The position numbers and the translations under genes are program-made. DNA of 64,000 nucleotides, taken from the NCBI GenBank assembly GCA_015066175.1, contig SVOW01000012.1, forward strand, positions 1 through 64,000, in the 5' to 3' direction. The stretch comes from Oscillospiraceae bacterium. GTDB lineage: Bacteria; Bacillota; Clostridia; Oscillospirales; Acutalibacteraceae. Every line of letters starts with the position of its first letter. Within the stretch, counting starts at the first letter, position 1. The notes below the pieces were generated by a model. The model had not been told where the DNA came from, did no database searches, and worked only from the letters and a program-made list of their open reading frames with translations. Positions 52,366-60,242 of this stretch are shown piece after piece.

Positions 52366-53013
52366 TTACAGCTTCGCCCAGGTTTTGGGGCCGACGATGC
52401 CGTCGGGGGTGAGGCCTTTTGCTTTCTGAAAGTTTTTAAGGGCGTATTCTGTGTTGGTTCCGAAATCACCGTCACAGGTGAGGTCTTTGCCGTCTTTGCC
52501 TTTGTAACCGAGTTTTTTCAGTTTGGTCTGAAGTGTTTTAACTTCATCACCTTTTGAACCTTTTCTCAAGGTTACGAGGAAACCGGGCACACTGTAAGAC
52601 CTGTTTGACGAATTATATCTGAAATAAGACGGTGACGGTCTTGTATCAAGGTGCATATACATCTGATATTTGCTATCGAGGCCGATTCCGGTAAAACCTA
52701 TCATCTGAGCATATCTGGCTGCTTCTTCAAGAATCGCAGGTGAAGATTTTGCAAATGTAATGTCTGCAGCAAGGCCGTAGAGGTGCTGAGAGTTTGAAAC
52801 ACCGCCGACTTTCTTGTTGTATGCCGGTGTTCTGTATGCTGATGAGATATTGATGACACCGAACTTGTCCCTCATCTTCTGAAGAAGTTTGACAAGTTTA
52901 TCATCGATAAGTATTTCATCAGACCCGCATCTACTTCTGAACTCTCTTACTTTGAAGTTTGCAGAGAGCTTCGTTTCACCATCTTTTTTGAGAGAGTATT
53001 TTTTAACTGCCAT
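52366..53013 (-). CDS. Phage endolysin: M15 peptidase plus peptidoglycan-binding domain
   Basis: A 215-residue lysin. Residues about 15-130 are an M15 D-Ala-D-Ala/L-Ala-D-Glu peptidase-like domain with the zinc site in SQHLYGLAADITF and YMHLDTRPS. Residues about 150-215 are a PG-binding-1 domain (LRKGSKGDEVKTLQTKLKKL, TPDGIVGPKTWAKL). It cuts peptidoglycan peptides at the end of the lytic cycle. Last gene of the late operon, after holin-type genes. Confidence 0.92.
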   Translation of the reverse strand: MAVKKYSLKKDGETKLSANFKVREFRSRCGSDEILIDDKLVKLLQKMRDKFGVINISSAYRTPAYNKKVGGVSNSQHLYGLAADITFAKSSPAILEEAARYAQMIGFTGIGLDSKYQMYMHLDTRPSPSYFRYNSSNRSYSVPGFLVTLRKGSKGDEVKTLQTKLKKLGYKGKDGKDLTCDGDFGTNTEYALKNFQKAKGLTPDGIVGPKTWAKL

Positions 53014-53028
53014 TTTCTTTCATCCTTT

Positions 53029-53271
53029 CTATCTGTGATATTCTTCAAGGTCTTTTATTCTGTCGCATGCCGTTTCAAGTTCGCGGTCTGTGACAGCTTC
53101 ATGCTTTTCAAGCTCGTAAACTCTTTCAATTACAGAATTGTGTTTTTCGACCTTTTTTTCAAGCTGTTCAATACGGTAATTTGTAAGCTTTGAGTTAATG
53201 AGTATACCTGCGAGAGTTGCAATAAAACTTCCGATTACACTGGCAAGAGAAACAATAATGTCTGCTGTCAT
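53029..53271 (-). CDS. Phage lysis-module membrane coiled-coil protein
   Basis: An 80-residue protein with one N-terminal membrane helix (IIVSLASVIGSFIATLAGIL) and a long charged coiled coil. Such proteins sit next to holins in Firmicute phages and are thought to support lysis (XhlA-like plan). The start overlaps the holin stop (TAATG). Confidence 0.75.
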   Translation of the reverse strand: MTADIIVSLASVIGSFIATLAGILINSKLTNYRIEQLEKKVEKHNSVIERVYELEKHEAVTDRELETACDRIKDLEEYHR

Positions 53272-53609
53272 TATGTACCCTCGCTTTCCTCAAGCAACTT
53301 CTTATTGCTGTCCCATTTCTTTTTGGCTTCGGTGAGCACGTCTTCTGTTATTTTTGTAAGTTGTTTTTCCGTTACAAACATTTTTAAAAGTGCCGGTAGT
53401 CTGGGATAAATCGCCGTAATAACACTTGCAAGTTTCAGCACACCTGTTCCACCGCCGTATTCTCTTTCGGCTTCGGTCACAAGTGCAAACAACTGTTTTC
53501 TCACAAGTGTCAGGTCCTTTTTGTAAATTGCGTAAACGAGTGAAGCAACTGCTATGATAACAAGCAGAATATCACTCCAATGGTTAATGATAAAATTAAC
53601 AATCTGCAT
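53271..53609 (-). CDS. Phage holin, LLH type
   Basis: A 112-residue protein: one membrane helix (IINHWSDILLVIIAVASLVY), then a helical soluble part with VTEAEREYGGGTGVLKLASV, the hallmark of LLH-family holins. It makes membrane holes that let the endolysin reach the wall. AAAGGA site before the ATG. Confidence 0.85.
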   Translation of the reverse strand: MQIVNFIINHWSDILLVIIAVASLVYAIYKKDLTLVRKQLFALVTEAEREYGGGTGVLKLASVITAIYPRLPALLKMFVTEKQLTKITEDVLTEAKKKWDSNKKLLEESEGT

Positions 53610-53624
53610 CTTAAAAATCCTTTC

Positions 53625-53921
53625 TTATGTAACATTTTCGTCAGAACGCGGAACATTGTTGCTGTCTCTGCGGTATTTCATTTTTTCTTCCTTATCGGTT
53701 TCAACTACTGATTTGATAAAATAACCGAGAGAAACTGCAATAATTTCTGTTATACCTGTAACTGATATAGCTTCAGCAATGTTTTCTCTGCCCATAAAAG
53801 CAAGCACAAAGCTTAAGTATACCCAGGACACTCCGAACCATAACAGACGATTGACCCATTTCTTTGTAAATGTGGTCTTTTTTGTTTTCTTACGGTATAC
53901 CTGAATCAATTTCTTAATCAT
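53625..53921 (-). CDS. Phage membrane protein of the lysis module (98 aa)
   Basis: About 98 residues: a basic N-terminus (KKLIQVYRKKTKKTTFTKKW), two hydrophobic helices, and a charged tail. The ATG at 53921 overlaps the stop of the tiny ORF upstream (ATGA), fixing this start against a longer frame opening at 53981. Likely a second holin or antiholin; exact role unknown. Confidence 0.65.
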   Translation of the reverse strand: MIKKLIQVYRKKTKKTTFTKKWVNRLLWFGVSWVYLSFVLAFMGRENIAEAISVTGITEIIAVSLGYFIKSVVETDKEEKMKYRRDSNNVPRSDENVT

Positions 53922-53995
53922 CTGAATGCACCTGCAATCAGAAAGTAGAAAAACGCTATGTACATTTCCGTTATTCTCCAAATGTTATAAATCAT
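53918..53995 (-). CDS. Tiny hydrophobic ORF, 25 residues
   Basis: Starts MIYNIWRITEMYIAFFYF. It begins two bases after the preceding gene with GAGGAGG about eight bases before the ATG, and its stop overlaps the next start (ATGA). It is related to the 18-residue ORF at 54585-54641 (shared MIYN at the start and MY-x-A-FF in the middle). Both spacing signals argue for translation. Predicted single membrane helix; role unknown. Confidence 0.55.
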   Translation of the reverse strand: MIYNIWRITEMYIAFFYFLIAGAFR

Positions 53996-53997
53996 AG

Positions 53998-54225
53998 TTA
54001 TTCCTCCTCACAGTATTTCTGTAAATCTCTTATACTGCTGATGAGTTCGCTTCTTTCGTTTTCAAAAACAGAGAGAAGTCTGCGACACGTGAAAATCTCA
54101 TCAGCATTTCTGATTCTGTTTGTCATGGCTCTGTGTAATCGGCAACGGTAGACAATAATTTTTTCGTCAAGTTTTTCAAGTTCTTTTATGTAATCGTTTC
54201 TGAGTTCTTCAAGTGATTTACTCAT
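53998..54225 (-). CDS. Small phage coiled-coil protein (75 aa)
   Basis: A 75-residue fully helical, charged protein (LEELRNDYIKELEKLDEKII). Start overlaps the XkdX-like stop. Position between tail fibre and holin genes. Function unknown. Confidence 0.65.
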   Translation of the reverse strand: MSKSLEELRNDYIKELEKLDEKIIVYRCRLHRAMTNRIRNADEIFTCRRLLSVFENERSELISSIRDLQKYCEEE

Positions 54226-54359
54226 AAATTAACATCCTGACCTGTGATTTCCTTGAATTCGTCTACTGTTATCCAGCCTTTTACAACTGCGTTTGCCACA
54301 CGTTCAACAGACCATAACCCTTTGTCATAATAATTTTTGACTTTTTCATACTTGCTCAT
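54222..54359 (-). CDS. XkdX-family protein
   Basis: A 45-residue protein: KVKNYYDKGLWSVERVANAV followed by VKGWITVDEFKEITG, the complete XkdX signature seen after tail-fibre genes of Firmicute phages. Overlaps both neighbours by a few bases. Function unknown; conserved in siphophage and myophage tail modules. Confidence 0.85.
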   Translation of the reverse strand: MSKYEKVKNYYDKGLWSVERVANAVVKGWITVDEFKEITGQDVNL

Positions 54360-54510
54360 TGTCAGATTCCTCCGTATCTTCAAGTTCAACATCGCACATC
54401 ATTGCAATATAGTCAATATCGGCAGTGTTTTTCTCCTGTTGATTCTGACGCTGAATGTTGCGGGTTCTTTCTTCATTGAGTTGCTGAAAAATTGTTTTTA
54501 TACCAAACAT
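54346..54510 (-). CDS. Small acidic phage protein (54 aa)
   Basis: A 54-residue protein, polar N-terminus (MFGIKTIFQQLNEERTRN) and acidic C-terminus (CDVELEDTEESDNEQV). GGAGG site seven bases before the ATG. It overlaps the XkdX start by 14 bases. In many phages an ORF of this kind precedes xkdX. Function unknown. Confidence 0.68.
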   Translation of the reverse strand: MFGIKTIFQQLNEERTRNIQRQNQQEKNTADIDYIAMMCDVELEDTEESDNEQV

Positions 54511-54584
54511 AAATTTACCTCCTTAATAAATGACACAGGCAGAAACCAGATAAAATAAAATTCTTGTAGTTGAACCCGCACCTA

Positions 54585-54641
54585 TTAATAGAAAAAGAAG
54601 GCGGCGTACATGCTGAAAATGTTTAATAAGTTGTAAATCAT
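54585..54641 (-). CDS. Tiny hydrophobic ORF, 18 residues
   Basis: MIYNLLNIFSMYAAFFFY, followed by TAA. Its ATG overlaps the stop of the leucine-rich-repeat gene (ATGA), with a GAGGTGA site eight bases upstream. Related to the 25-residue ORF at 53918-53995. One predicted membrane segment. Function unknown. Confidence 0.5.
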   Translation of the reverse strand: MIYNLLNIFSMYAAFFFY

Positions 54642-55291
54642 GTTTCTGTCACCTCGTCAAGAATTTGATACCTACCCTCGATAAGGTTGCCCCAGGTGGA
54701 GCTCATAAGGTTTAGGTACACAGCCTGCGACTCTTGACTGGGTAATATAAAACGCAAGTCGGGGCAGGTAGTCGCGTCTGGAAATGCGTTATTGTTTATA
54801 AGGTTTGGTGCATCATGCACTGTGGGAGCTGAGGGCAAGTACACCCTCTTGAGGCCTGTGCAGTTCCCGAAGCAGTTCGCCTGGAGTTTGACCTTTCTCG
54901 GGAGTATTACAGTTTCCAACTTTTTGCACCCGTAGAACGCGTTGGGGTCGATGGACAGCACGTTCGAATGTATTTCCACAGAAGTCAGAGAGGGGTGCGA
55001 GTACATCGCATAGCGACGTACAATGTCAACGCCCGCGAAATCCTCAGCTGTCAACTCTAAGGTGTCTGGTGTTTCTGAGGACAATATCAGCCTGATTTTT
55101 TCACGAAGTGCTTCGACCTCTTCATCCGGTTCCATGGATGCCGTTGCGTTCGCGACTGCCAGGTCGATGCTGTTCACGTAAGCCCTGAACGGGGTCGAGT
55201 CTGTGACTGCCACGCCGTGTGAGATGAGCTTCTCCTTCATCAATGCTTTAGTCTCGCGGAGGTAGTCCTCCTGTGCTTTTTGGTTACTCAT
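54638..55291 (-). CDS. Tail-associated leucine-rich-repeat protein (BspA type)
   Basis: 217 residues. The first 90 are helical; about 95-170 form BspA/LRR_5-type repeats (SLTSVEIHSNVLSIDPNAFY, GCKKLETVILPRKV, GNCTGLKRVYLPS). This is a surface-binding fold, placed after the tail-fibre gene, so it may bind the host surface or replace a fibre tip. The segment is visibly richer in GC than flanking phage genes, suggesting recent exchange. Overlaps the next gene by eight bases. Confidence 0.78.
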   Translation of the reverse strand: MSNQKAQEDYLRETKALMKEKLISHGVAVTDSTPFRAYVNSIDLAVANATASMEPDEEVEALREKIRLILSSETPDTLELTAEDFAGVDIVRRYAMYSHPSLTSVEIHSNVLSIDPNAFYGCKKLETVILPRKVKLQANCFGNCTGLKRVYLPSAPTVHDAPNLINNNAFPDATTCPDLRFILPSQESQAVYLNLMSSTWGNLIEGRYQILDEVTET

Positions 55292-56390
55292 CTTCGACGA
55301 CCTCCCCGTTGATTTCTTCCAGGAACGTGCTGTACCCGTTCACCGCTGTCTGGAGTTCTGCGATTGCCTTAGTGTTGGTCTCTGTTTGGCTTTTTGTATT
55401 TTCTGCTGTTTTTATAACTCCTTCAACTTTAGGGCCCAGTTGGTTATAACTCTGTTGTGCACTGTTTGCAATATTATGGGCTGCTTTACTTGTCTGCTCT
55501 GCTGTATTGAGTCGGCTCACATAATCAGCCACTTGGTTTTGTGCGGCTATCGCTTGGCTCAATGCTTTGTTTGATTGGGTCAAGGCTTTCGATGCGTTCG
55601 CAGTAGCTTCGGTGGTCTGCGCCGTTAAACTCAAAAGTTGCTTAGCTGTCTTTTTGTCTACTCTCTGCCAGATGCACCCACCGCTCAACTCTTCGGCTAT
55701 ATAGAACCCTGCCTCGTGAGTGATTGCGCCCAGTTGTGAGATTATAGACAGCGCGGGTTCTGGGTGTATATCTGCAATACTTTCGTACTGCATGAACTCG
55801 TCGTCTGTCATAGTACAGAAATAGTCAAGCACCACAACGTCGGAGAGGTCGGGAAGTTTTATATCTTGCGCAGATATGGCCACAGGGTTCGAGCCCTCCC
55901 TGCTCGCTTGCCAGGACTCCTTGTTATATATATAACGGATGTCTTTGTAGTGGTCGTATATGATAACGAACACATCATATCCATTGGCTCCTCTGATATT
56001 ATCTATTGAGATATCTAAGGCGCCATTACTTCCTTGCATTATGACACCGCTGGCGAAGACGAGACGCTGTTCTATCTCGCTGAAGTCAAGCGTCTCGGGC
56101 ACCGCATCCGCCACGAATGACCCCTCAAAAGGAAGATGCTCGCACATAGTGACCGCGCCTTCTTCTTTATAAGGCACCTCGTCGCGACTCCACACTTTCA
56201 CCTGGTCCCAGGGTGTGGCGCTTGTCGTGTTGAGTGCCACGATGTCACCCACTTCGGGGTTGTCAGGTAGAGCGTCTACCACATAAACGGGCAGGCCGTC
56301 AAGAATTACGCCTCCGTGAGTGTTTGAAGACAACTGCATTTTGAGCGGTTCAGGAGCTTCTTTTAATTCAAGTGCCAATTTATCACTCAT
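55284..56390 (-). CDS. Phage tail fibre/baseplate-associated protein with coiled coil
   Basis: About 368 residues. An N-terminal globular region (VILDGLPVYVVDALPDNPEV, DIVALNTTSATPWDQVK) is followed by a C-terminal alanine/threonine-rich coiled coil (TTEATANASKALTQSNKALS and on), typical of trimeric fibres. The ATG at 56390 suits the AAAGGG site better than 56396. GC-rich like its LRR neighbour. Function by position: receptor contact. Confidence 0.7.
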   Translation of the reverse strand: MSDKLALELKEAPEPLKMQLSSNTHGGVILDGLPVYVVDALPDNPEVGDIVALNTTSATPWDQVKVWSRDEVPYKEEGAVTMCEHLPFEGSFVADAVPETLDFSEIEQRLVFASGVIMQGSNGALDISIDNIRGANGYDVFVIIYDHYKDIRYIYNKESWQASREGSNPVAISAQDIKLPDLSDVVVLDYFCTMTDDEFMQYESIADIHPEPALSIISQLGAITHEAGFYIAEELSGGCIWQRVDKKTAKQLLSLTAQTTEATANASKALTQSNKALSQAIAAQNQVADYVSRLNTAEQTSKAAHNIANSAQQSYNQLGPKVEGVIKTAENTKSQTETNTKAIAELQTAVNGYSTFLEEINGEVVEDE

Positions 56391-56730
56391 AAACATAATC
56401 CCTTTCTACTTCAAGTTCTTCCTGGAACGGAGTGTCTACATATCCGTTGGGGAAAGTTACCTCAACTTCAACTATGTAAGTTGCGCCGTATTCAGCAAGT
56501 TCATCTGATGGTGTAAGTTTTGCAGTTTCTTTTGCCGGGAAAACAAAATCAACTTCACTTGTTTCTGCTTCCGTCACAATCTCCTGAAAAAGGCTGTATT
56601 CTGCACCTGACAACGTGCTTCGTACACCGCATCTGATTACGCTTCCCTTTTCAATAACCGTTTCGTTACCTTCTTTATCAGTGGCTATAAACGGAAATTC
56701 AAATGTATCTCCTCTGGTTTTTTTAATCAT
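56383..56730 (-). CDS. BppU-like baseplate protein
   Basis: A 115-residue all-beta protein (KTRGDTFEFPFIATDKEGNE, YGATYIVEVEVTFPNGYVDT) like the Ig-like upper baseplate domain (BppU N-terminal) of lactococcal-type phages. It probably links fibres to the tail tip. Start overlaps the preceding small gene. Confidence 0.72.
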   Translation of the reverse strand: MIKKTRGDTFEFPFIATDKEGNETVIEKGSVIRCGVRSTLSGAEYSLFQEIVTEAETSEVDFVFPAKETAKLTPSDELAEYGATYIVEVEVTFPNGYVDTPFQEELEVERDYVYE

Positions 56731-56918
56731 TCTTCATCACCAACTTTTTCACCTTCGTTTTTTTCTTCTTCGGATAATGAAAGTAAATGTTTTGCTGCCT
56801 GTATCGCACCTGATACGGCGTGTAAAGTTACTGTATGGTTTTCAATTGCGTTCCTGAGTTCCCTTTCCTGGTTTTCAAGATTACGTATGTATTCTGTTAT
56901 TCGTTCTTTTGTAAGCAT
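56727..56918 (-). CDS. Small phage coiled-coil protein (63 aa)
   Basis: A 63-residue helical protein (TEYIRNLENQERELRNAIEN, SLSEEEKNEGEKVGDEE). GGAG site before the ATG. Overlaps the BppU-like start. Function unknown. Confidence 0.65.
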   Translation of the reverse strand: MLTKERITEYIRNLENQERELRNAIENHTVTLHAVSGAIQAAKHLLSLSEEEKNEGEKVGDEE

Positions 56919-56929
56919 ATCTTTTCTCC

Positions 56930-59872
56930 TTAATGATATAGGTCTATTATGTTGTGTAAATTGTCAATCGCAGCTTGAGTGGTTTTTGTCAACGTATCTA
57001 TCTGATTTTGCAGATAAACTTCAGAATTGTTTATTTTTGTCATAATATCAACCATCGTGGAAGAATTCAGGGCATTTATCTTAACTTGCCCATCAGAACA
57101 CAACTGCAAGATTTTTTTGTTACCCATATACCAATTTATATATCCAACAGCATCAGGAACTTTTATTGTAATCTCTCCTTCAGGATATTCTCTGAACATA
57201 AGAGATATATTTTCAGCAAACTGCATACTGATATCATAACTTGGTACAGAGCCGTTTGAAGCAGAACTTGTCCTTATTACAGTGTGTCCCGCCTGATTAA
57301 AATCGCCTAATACTATGTTATCAGCCGAATAAGTTGGATAAATGCCCACAAGATGATTACCGTTACTTCTTGCAATAGTATTACCCAGAGTTATATCCCC
57401 TGTTATATCAGCATTTCCTGAAACTTTGAATTTTTCACAGCTTGCCCAGATTAAACCGTCAACTGAAGTTGTGTAAAACTCAATTGCATCACTTGTAGTT
57501 ATCTTTATACCTCTGGTAACGGTGCCGTTGCCTTCAACATTTGTGAAATAAATTGATGATATCTCATTGTTGATTATGTTGTTGAATGTAGGGAGCTGCC
57601 CTTTTTCAACCTGAAAGATACCCTGAGTATCAATAGAAATTTCCTTGTCAGCCGTCATAGCGTTCATAATCAACATATCATAAGCATCGCCCTGAGTTCT
57701 CAGACTGCCGACAATATTAAGTGTTCCGTCATCATTGGCACTGAAAACAGGACTTCCGCCTGATGAATCGCTGTAAATAGTGATTTTGCCGTTATAGACA
57801 GAAATTTCATCTTCGGTGATATACACGTTGTTATATTCTGTCGGAGCTTCGCCGATTAACTGTATGTTGTCAAATCTTACAAAATATCCGTTAGCCATTG
57901 TTTCAGAGGTAGACCATCTTGAAGCACACAATCTTAATATTACATAATATTTTTCGTCGTTCGACGGAATATTTACATAAACTGAATGCGAAACAAATTC
58001 GCCCGCGCCAACGACAAAATCATTAAAATTATCCGCATAGGATGTAGATATCGAGTTTTCAGTATAAACAAGAGTATTTGTTGAAGCTTCGTAAATGTCA
58101 ACTTGAATACGAGGTTTTAGTAATGTCATGTCACATTGTGCCTCGTAATATATTTTGTATTCTTTACCCGGCAAAACATAAATCGGCTCACTGTCCAAAT
58201 GAGGGTTAGCTGTTTCATGTCCGGGGCAAAGCTTTATATAATTGTTGCCGTCCGAACTTACTATTTCGGCCGAATAAAACGGAGCGCTTGCAGATTGGTT
58301 CCAGCCGATAAAGTTATCGTCGAAACAACCATTAAGAATCAAGTCTTTTTCAGTAACTTCTCTTGGGGTGCCAATAGTCAGCAATTCTGTACTTATTTTC
58401 CTTGCTGCAATGGTGTTCATAACCATATCACCGTAATCTGTATAACCGTAAAGCCATATAGGATTACCATCATTCCAACACCCTTCGCCATAAGTAAAGA
58501 CAAAGCCTGCTGTTGTTGTCATCGTGATATATGTAGATTCTTCAAGTGTGGGCATATCATGGGCATATAAAATATATCCGCCGTTTTCATCTTCTACCGG
58601 AGTATGAAATAAACCTTTGCCGGTATCTTTTACTTTTTCGTTAAGCTTAATTACCTGCTGTTCAAAGTCTGAAATTTTATCTCCTGTTTTTTTTGCCAGA
58701 TGCTCAATTATTGCCTTTTCAGCACTTGTAAGAGACCTTGTTTTTGCATAGCCGTTTTTCGTGGAATTAAGTCCTGCGGATTCAACTGCCATTGCACCGT
58801 TCAGAGTCCATGTTACATGGGTAAGGACTGAAAAGTGTTCGTTTGAGTCTTTTTTGAAAATTACTCCATCCATCGGCCACAGATTGGGAAGTGATTTTAT
58901 GTTGGCAGTAAAAGGTCTGTACGTAAAAAATACGTTATTGCTTGTCAAAACCGCCGACATATTTCCTACCGTACTGTCTGAAGAGTTATAGTCTTCTGCG
59001 GTATCCGTAATAAGTTTATTATCCGAAATGTTGTAAGTGTATCCGGCTTTTTTTACCACAACTTCCGTTGAATCACTAAGGGTAACCGTAACGCCTGTGG
59101 TGGTTATATCGTTTTCCTCCATATCACTGCTGTAACGCATACTTTCATCAATGGTAATAACTGATGTATCAGGGAAGAAAAGCACATCAAGTTCACCGTC
59201 AGCATTGATAATAAGGTTTCCTCCCTCAAGTTCTGCATACCAACACATCAACTGTCGCCATGTGATTTCTTCGGTGTCAGATGCAAGAGGAATCTGTGAT
59301 TCGGGGTTAGTACAGTTTGCTATTTTTGGATAATTAGCGTTAATATCCCTCAGTACATTGTTGTAAAAATTAGTTGATACAATAACTCCTGTTTCTGTTT
59401 GGAGTTCTGACCTCACATATACTATTGAAGGCAGAACGTTGAAACTACATGGCTTATCAAGTTTAACCATATCATCAAGAGCCGTAAGAGAAATTGTTGC
59501 AAGTCTGCGCGGCTGTTCATCAATGGTAAACACACCCATAGGAATTTCTTTTTCGTTACCAGGCAATGTGTCAACTACGCACCATACTTTTACTTTTGCA
59601 CCTTCAAACTTAATATTATTCGGGTCAAACTCGGTGCCGTTATAGGTGAATTTCTGATTTCTGATTTTGAAATTCAGTTCTGCAGCACAGGCTGTACCGT
59701 AGGATATTTTGTCACCCGATACGACGTATCTGTCTACGGTACAACTGTTCTGCACAATCTGTTCTTCAGTCAGATAGAATTCACTTCCCTCTGTGGGAGA
59801 AACTTTGATTTTAACTTTTTGTGGCGGATTCAGTTTTAAAGCATTCAAAGCTGTATCTGACAAAACACTCAT
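56930..59872 (-). CDS. Large phage tail-tip/receptor-binding protein
   Basis: About 980 residues. The N-terminal 400 (VKIKVSPTEGSEFYLTEEQI, ISYGTACAAELNFKIRNQ, EIPMGVFTIDEQPRRLATIS) match the tail-associated structural part seen after distal tail proteins. The middle holds a carbohydrate-binding-like beta-sandwich (about 525-680; NGCFDDNFIGWNQS, YFVRFDNIQLIGEAP). The C-terminus has fibre-like beta segments and a short coiled coil. The ATG at 59872 overlaps the preceding stop (ATGA). No peptidase motif seen. Likely binds the host glycan. Confidence 0.8.
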   Translation of the reverse strand: MSVLSDTALNALKLNPPQKVKIKVSPTEGSEFYLTEEQIVQNSCTVDRYVVSGDKISYGTACAAELNFKIRNQKFTYNGTEFDPNNIKFEGAKVKVWCVVDTLPGNEKEIPMGVFTIDEQPRRLATISLTALDDMVKLDKPCSFNVLPSIVYVRSELQTETGVIVSTNFYNNVLRDINANYPKIANCTNPESQIPLASDTEEITWRQLMCWYAELEGGNLIINADGELDVLFFPDTSVITIDESMRYSSDMEENDITTTGVTVTLSDSTEVVVKKAGYTYNISDNKLITDTAEDYNSSDSTVGNMSAVLTSNNVFFTYRPFTANIKSLPNLWPMDGVIFKKDSNEHFSVLTHVTWTLNGAMAVESAGLNSTKNGYAKTRSLTSAEKAIIEHLAKKTGDKISDFEQQVIKLNEKVKDTGKGLFHTPVEDENGGYILYAHDMPTLEESTYITMTTTAGFVFTYGEGCWNDGNPIWLYGYTDYGDMVMNTIAARKISTELLTIGTPREVTEKDLILNGCFDDNFIGWNQSASAPFYSAEIVSSDGNNYIKLCPGHETANPHLDSEPIYVLPGKEYKIYYEAQCDMTLLKPRIQVDIYEASTNTLVYTENSISTSYADNFNDFVVGAGEFVSHSVYVNIPSNDEKYYVILRLCASRWSTSETMANGYFVRFDNIQLIGEAPTEYNNVYITEDEISVYNGKITIYSDSSGGSPVFSANDDGTLNIVGSLRTQGDAYDMLIMNAMTADKEISIDTQGIFQVEKGQLPTFNNIINNEISSIYFTNVEGNGTVTRGIKITTSDAIEFYTTSVDGLIWASCEKFKVSGNADITGDITLGNTIARSNGNHLVGIYPTYSADNIVLGDFNQAGHTVIRTSSASNGSVPSYDISMQFAENISLMFREYPEGEITIKVPDAVGYINWYMGNKKILQLCSDGQVKINALNSSTMVDIMTKINNSEVYLQNQIDTLTKTTQAAIDNLHNIIDLYH

Positions 59873-60237
59873 GTAATCATTTCCGCCTTCCTTCTGATAA
59901 GATTGAAACTTAAATTGGACCAAAGCCCTAATGCTGAATTATAAAGTGGAGTTGAACGGTTACCTACATAAAACTGTGCGGTTGTGTATCCGCCGACCTG
60001 TGGGTCAAGATAAGTAACATTTATGTATTCAGGGTTAAAAGCCTGAAGAATTTCGGAAATTTCGTCAGTGGTAAGAGGTCCCCATGATAAAGATAGTTTA
60101 ACCACCTGACCGATTCTGCCTTTTTCCATTGTGCCGTCTTCCGTTCTGCCGGCATCTGATTTTGAAACATCTTCCAAATCCCACTGATATTTCTGAGGAC
60201 ACTTTACAGCGGGAGATTTTATCGGATTATCTGTCAT
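59869..60237 (-). CDS. Phage tail protein (DUF6711-like, distal-tail position)
   Basis: A 122-residue protein (KGRIGQVVKLSLSWGPLTTD, FNPEYINVTYLDPQVGGY) between the tape measure and tail-tip genes, the place of the distal tail protein. I believe it belongs to the DUF6711-type proteins; this is from memory. Predicted beta fold. Structural role inferred. Confidence 0.68.
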   Translation of the reverse strand: MTDNPIKSPAVKCPQKYQWDLEDVSKSDAGRTEDGTMEKGRIGQVVKLSLSWGPLTTDEISEILQAFNPEYINVTYLDPQVGGYTTAQFYVGNRSTPLYNSALGLWSNLSFNLIRRKAEMIT

Positions 60238-60242
60238 TTATA

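Noticed and set aside
53922-53981. N-terminal extension of the 98-residue lysis-module protein
   Set aside because: The tiny ORF at 53918-53995 with a strong ribosome site and ATGA overlap occupies this stretch; the extension has no site of its own.
54500-54583. GTG-started hydrophobic ORF between the 18-residue ORF and the 54-residue protein
   Set aside because: No ribosome site and it runs into the next gene out of frame; probably chance.
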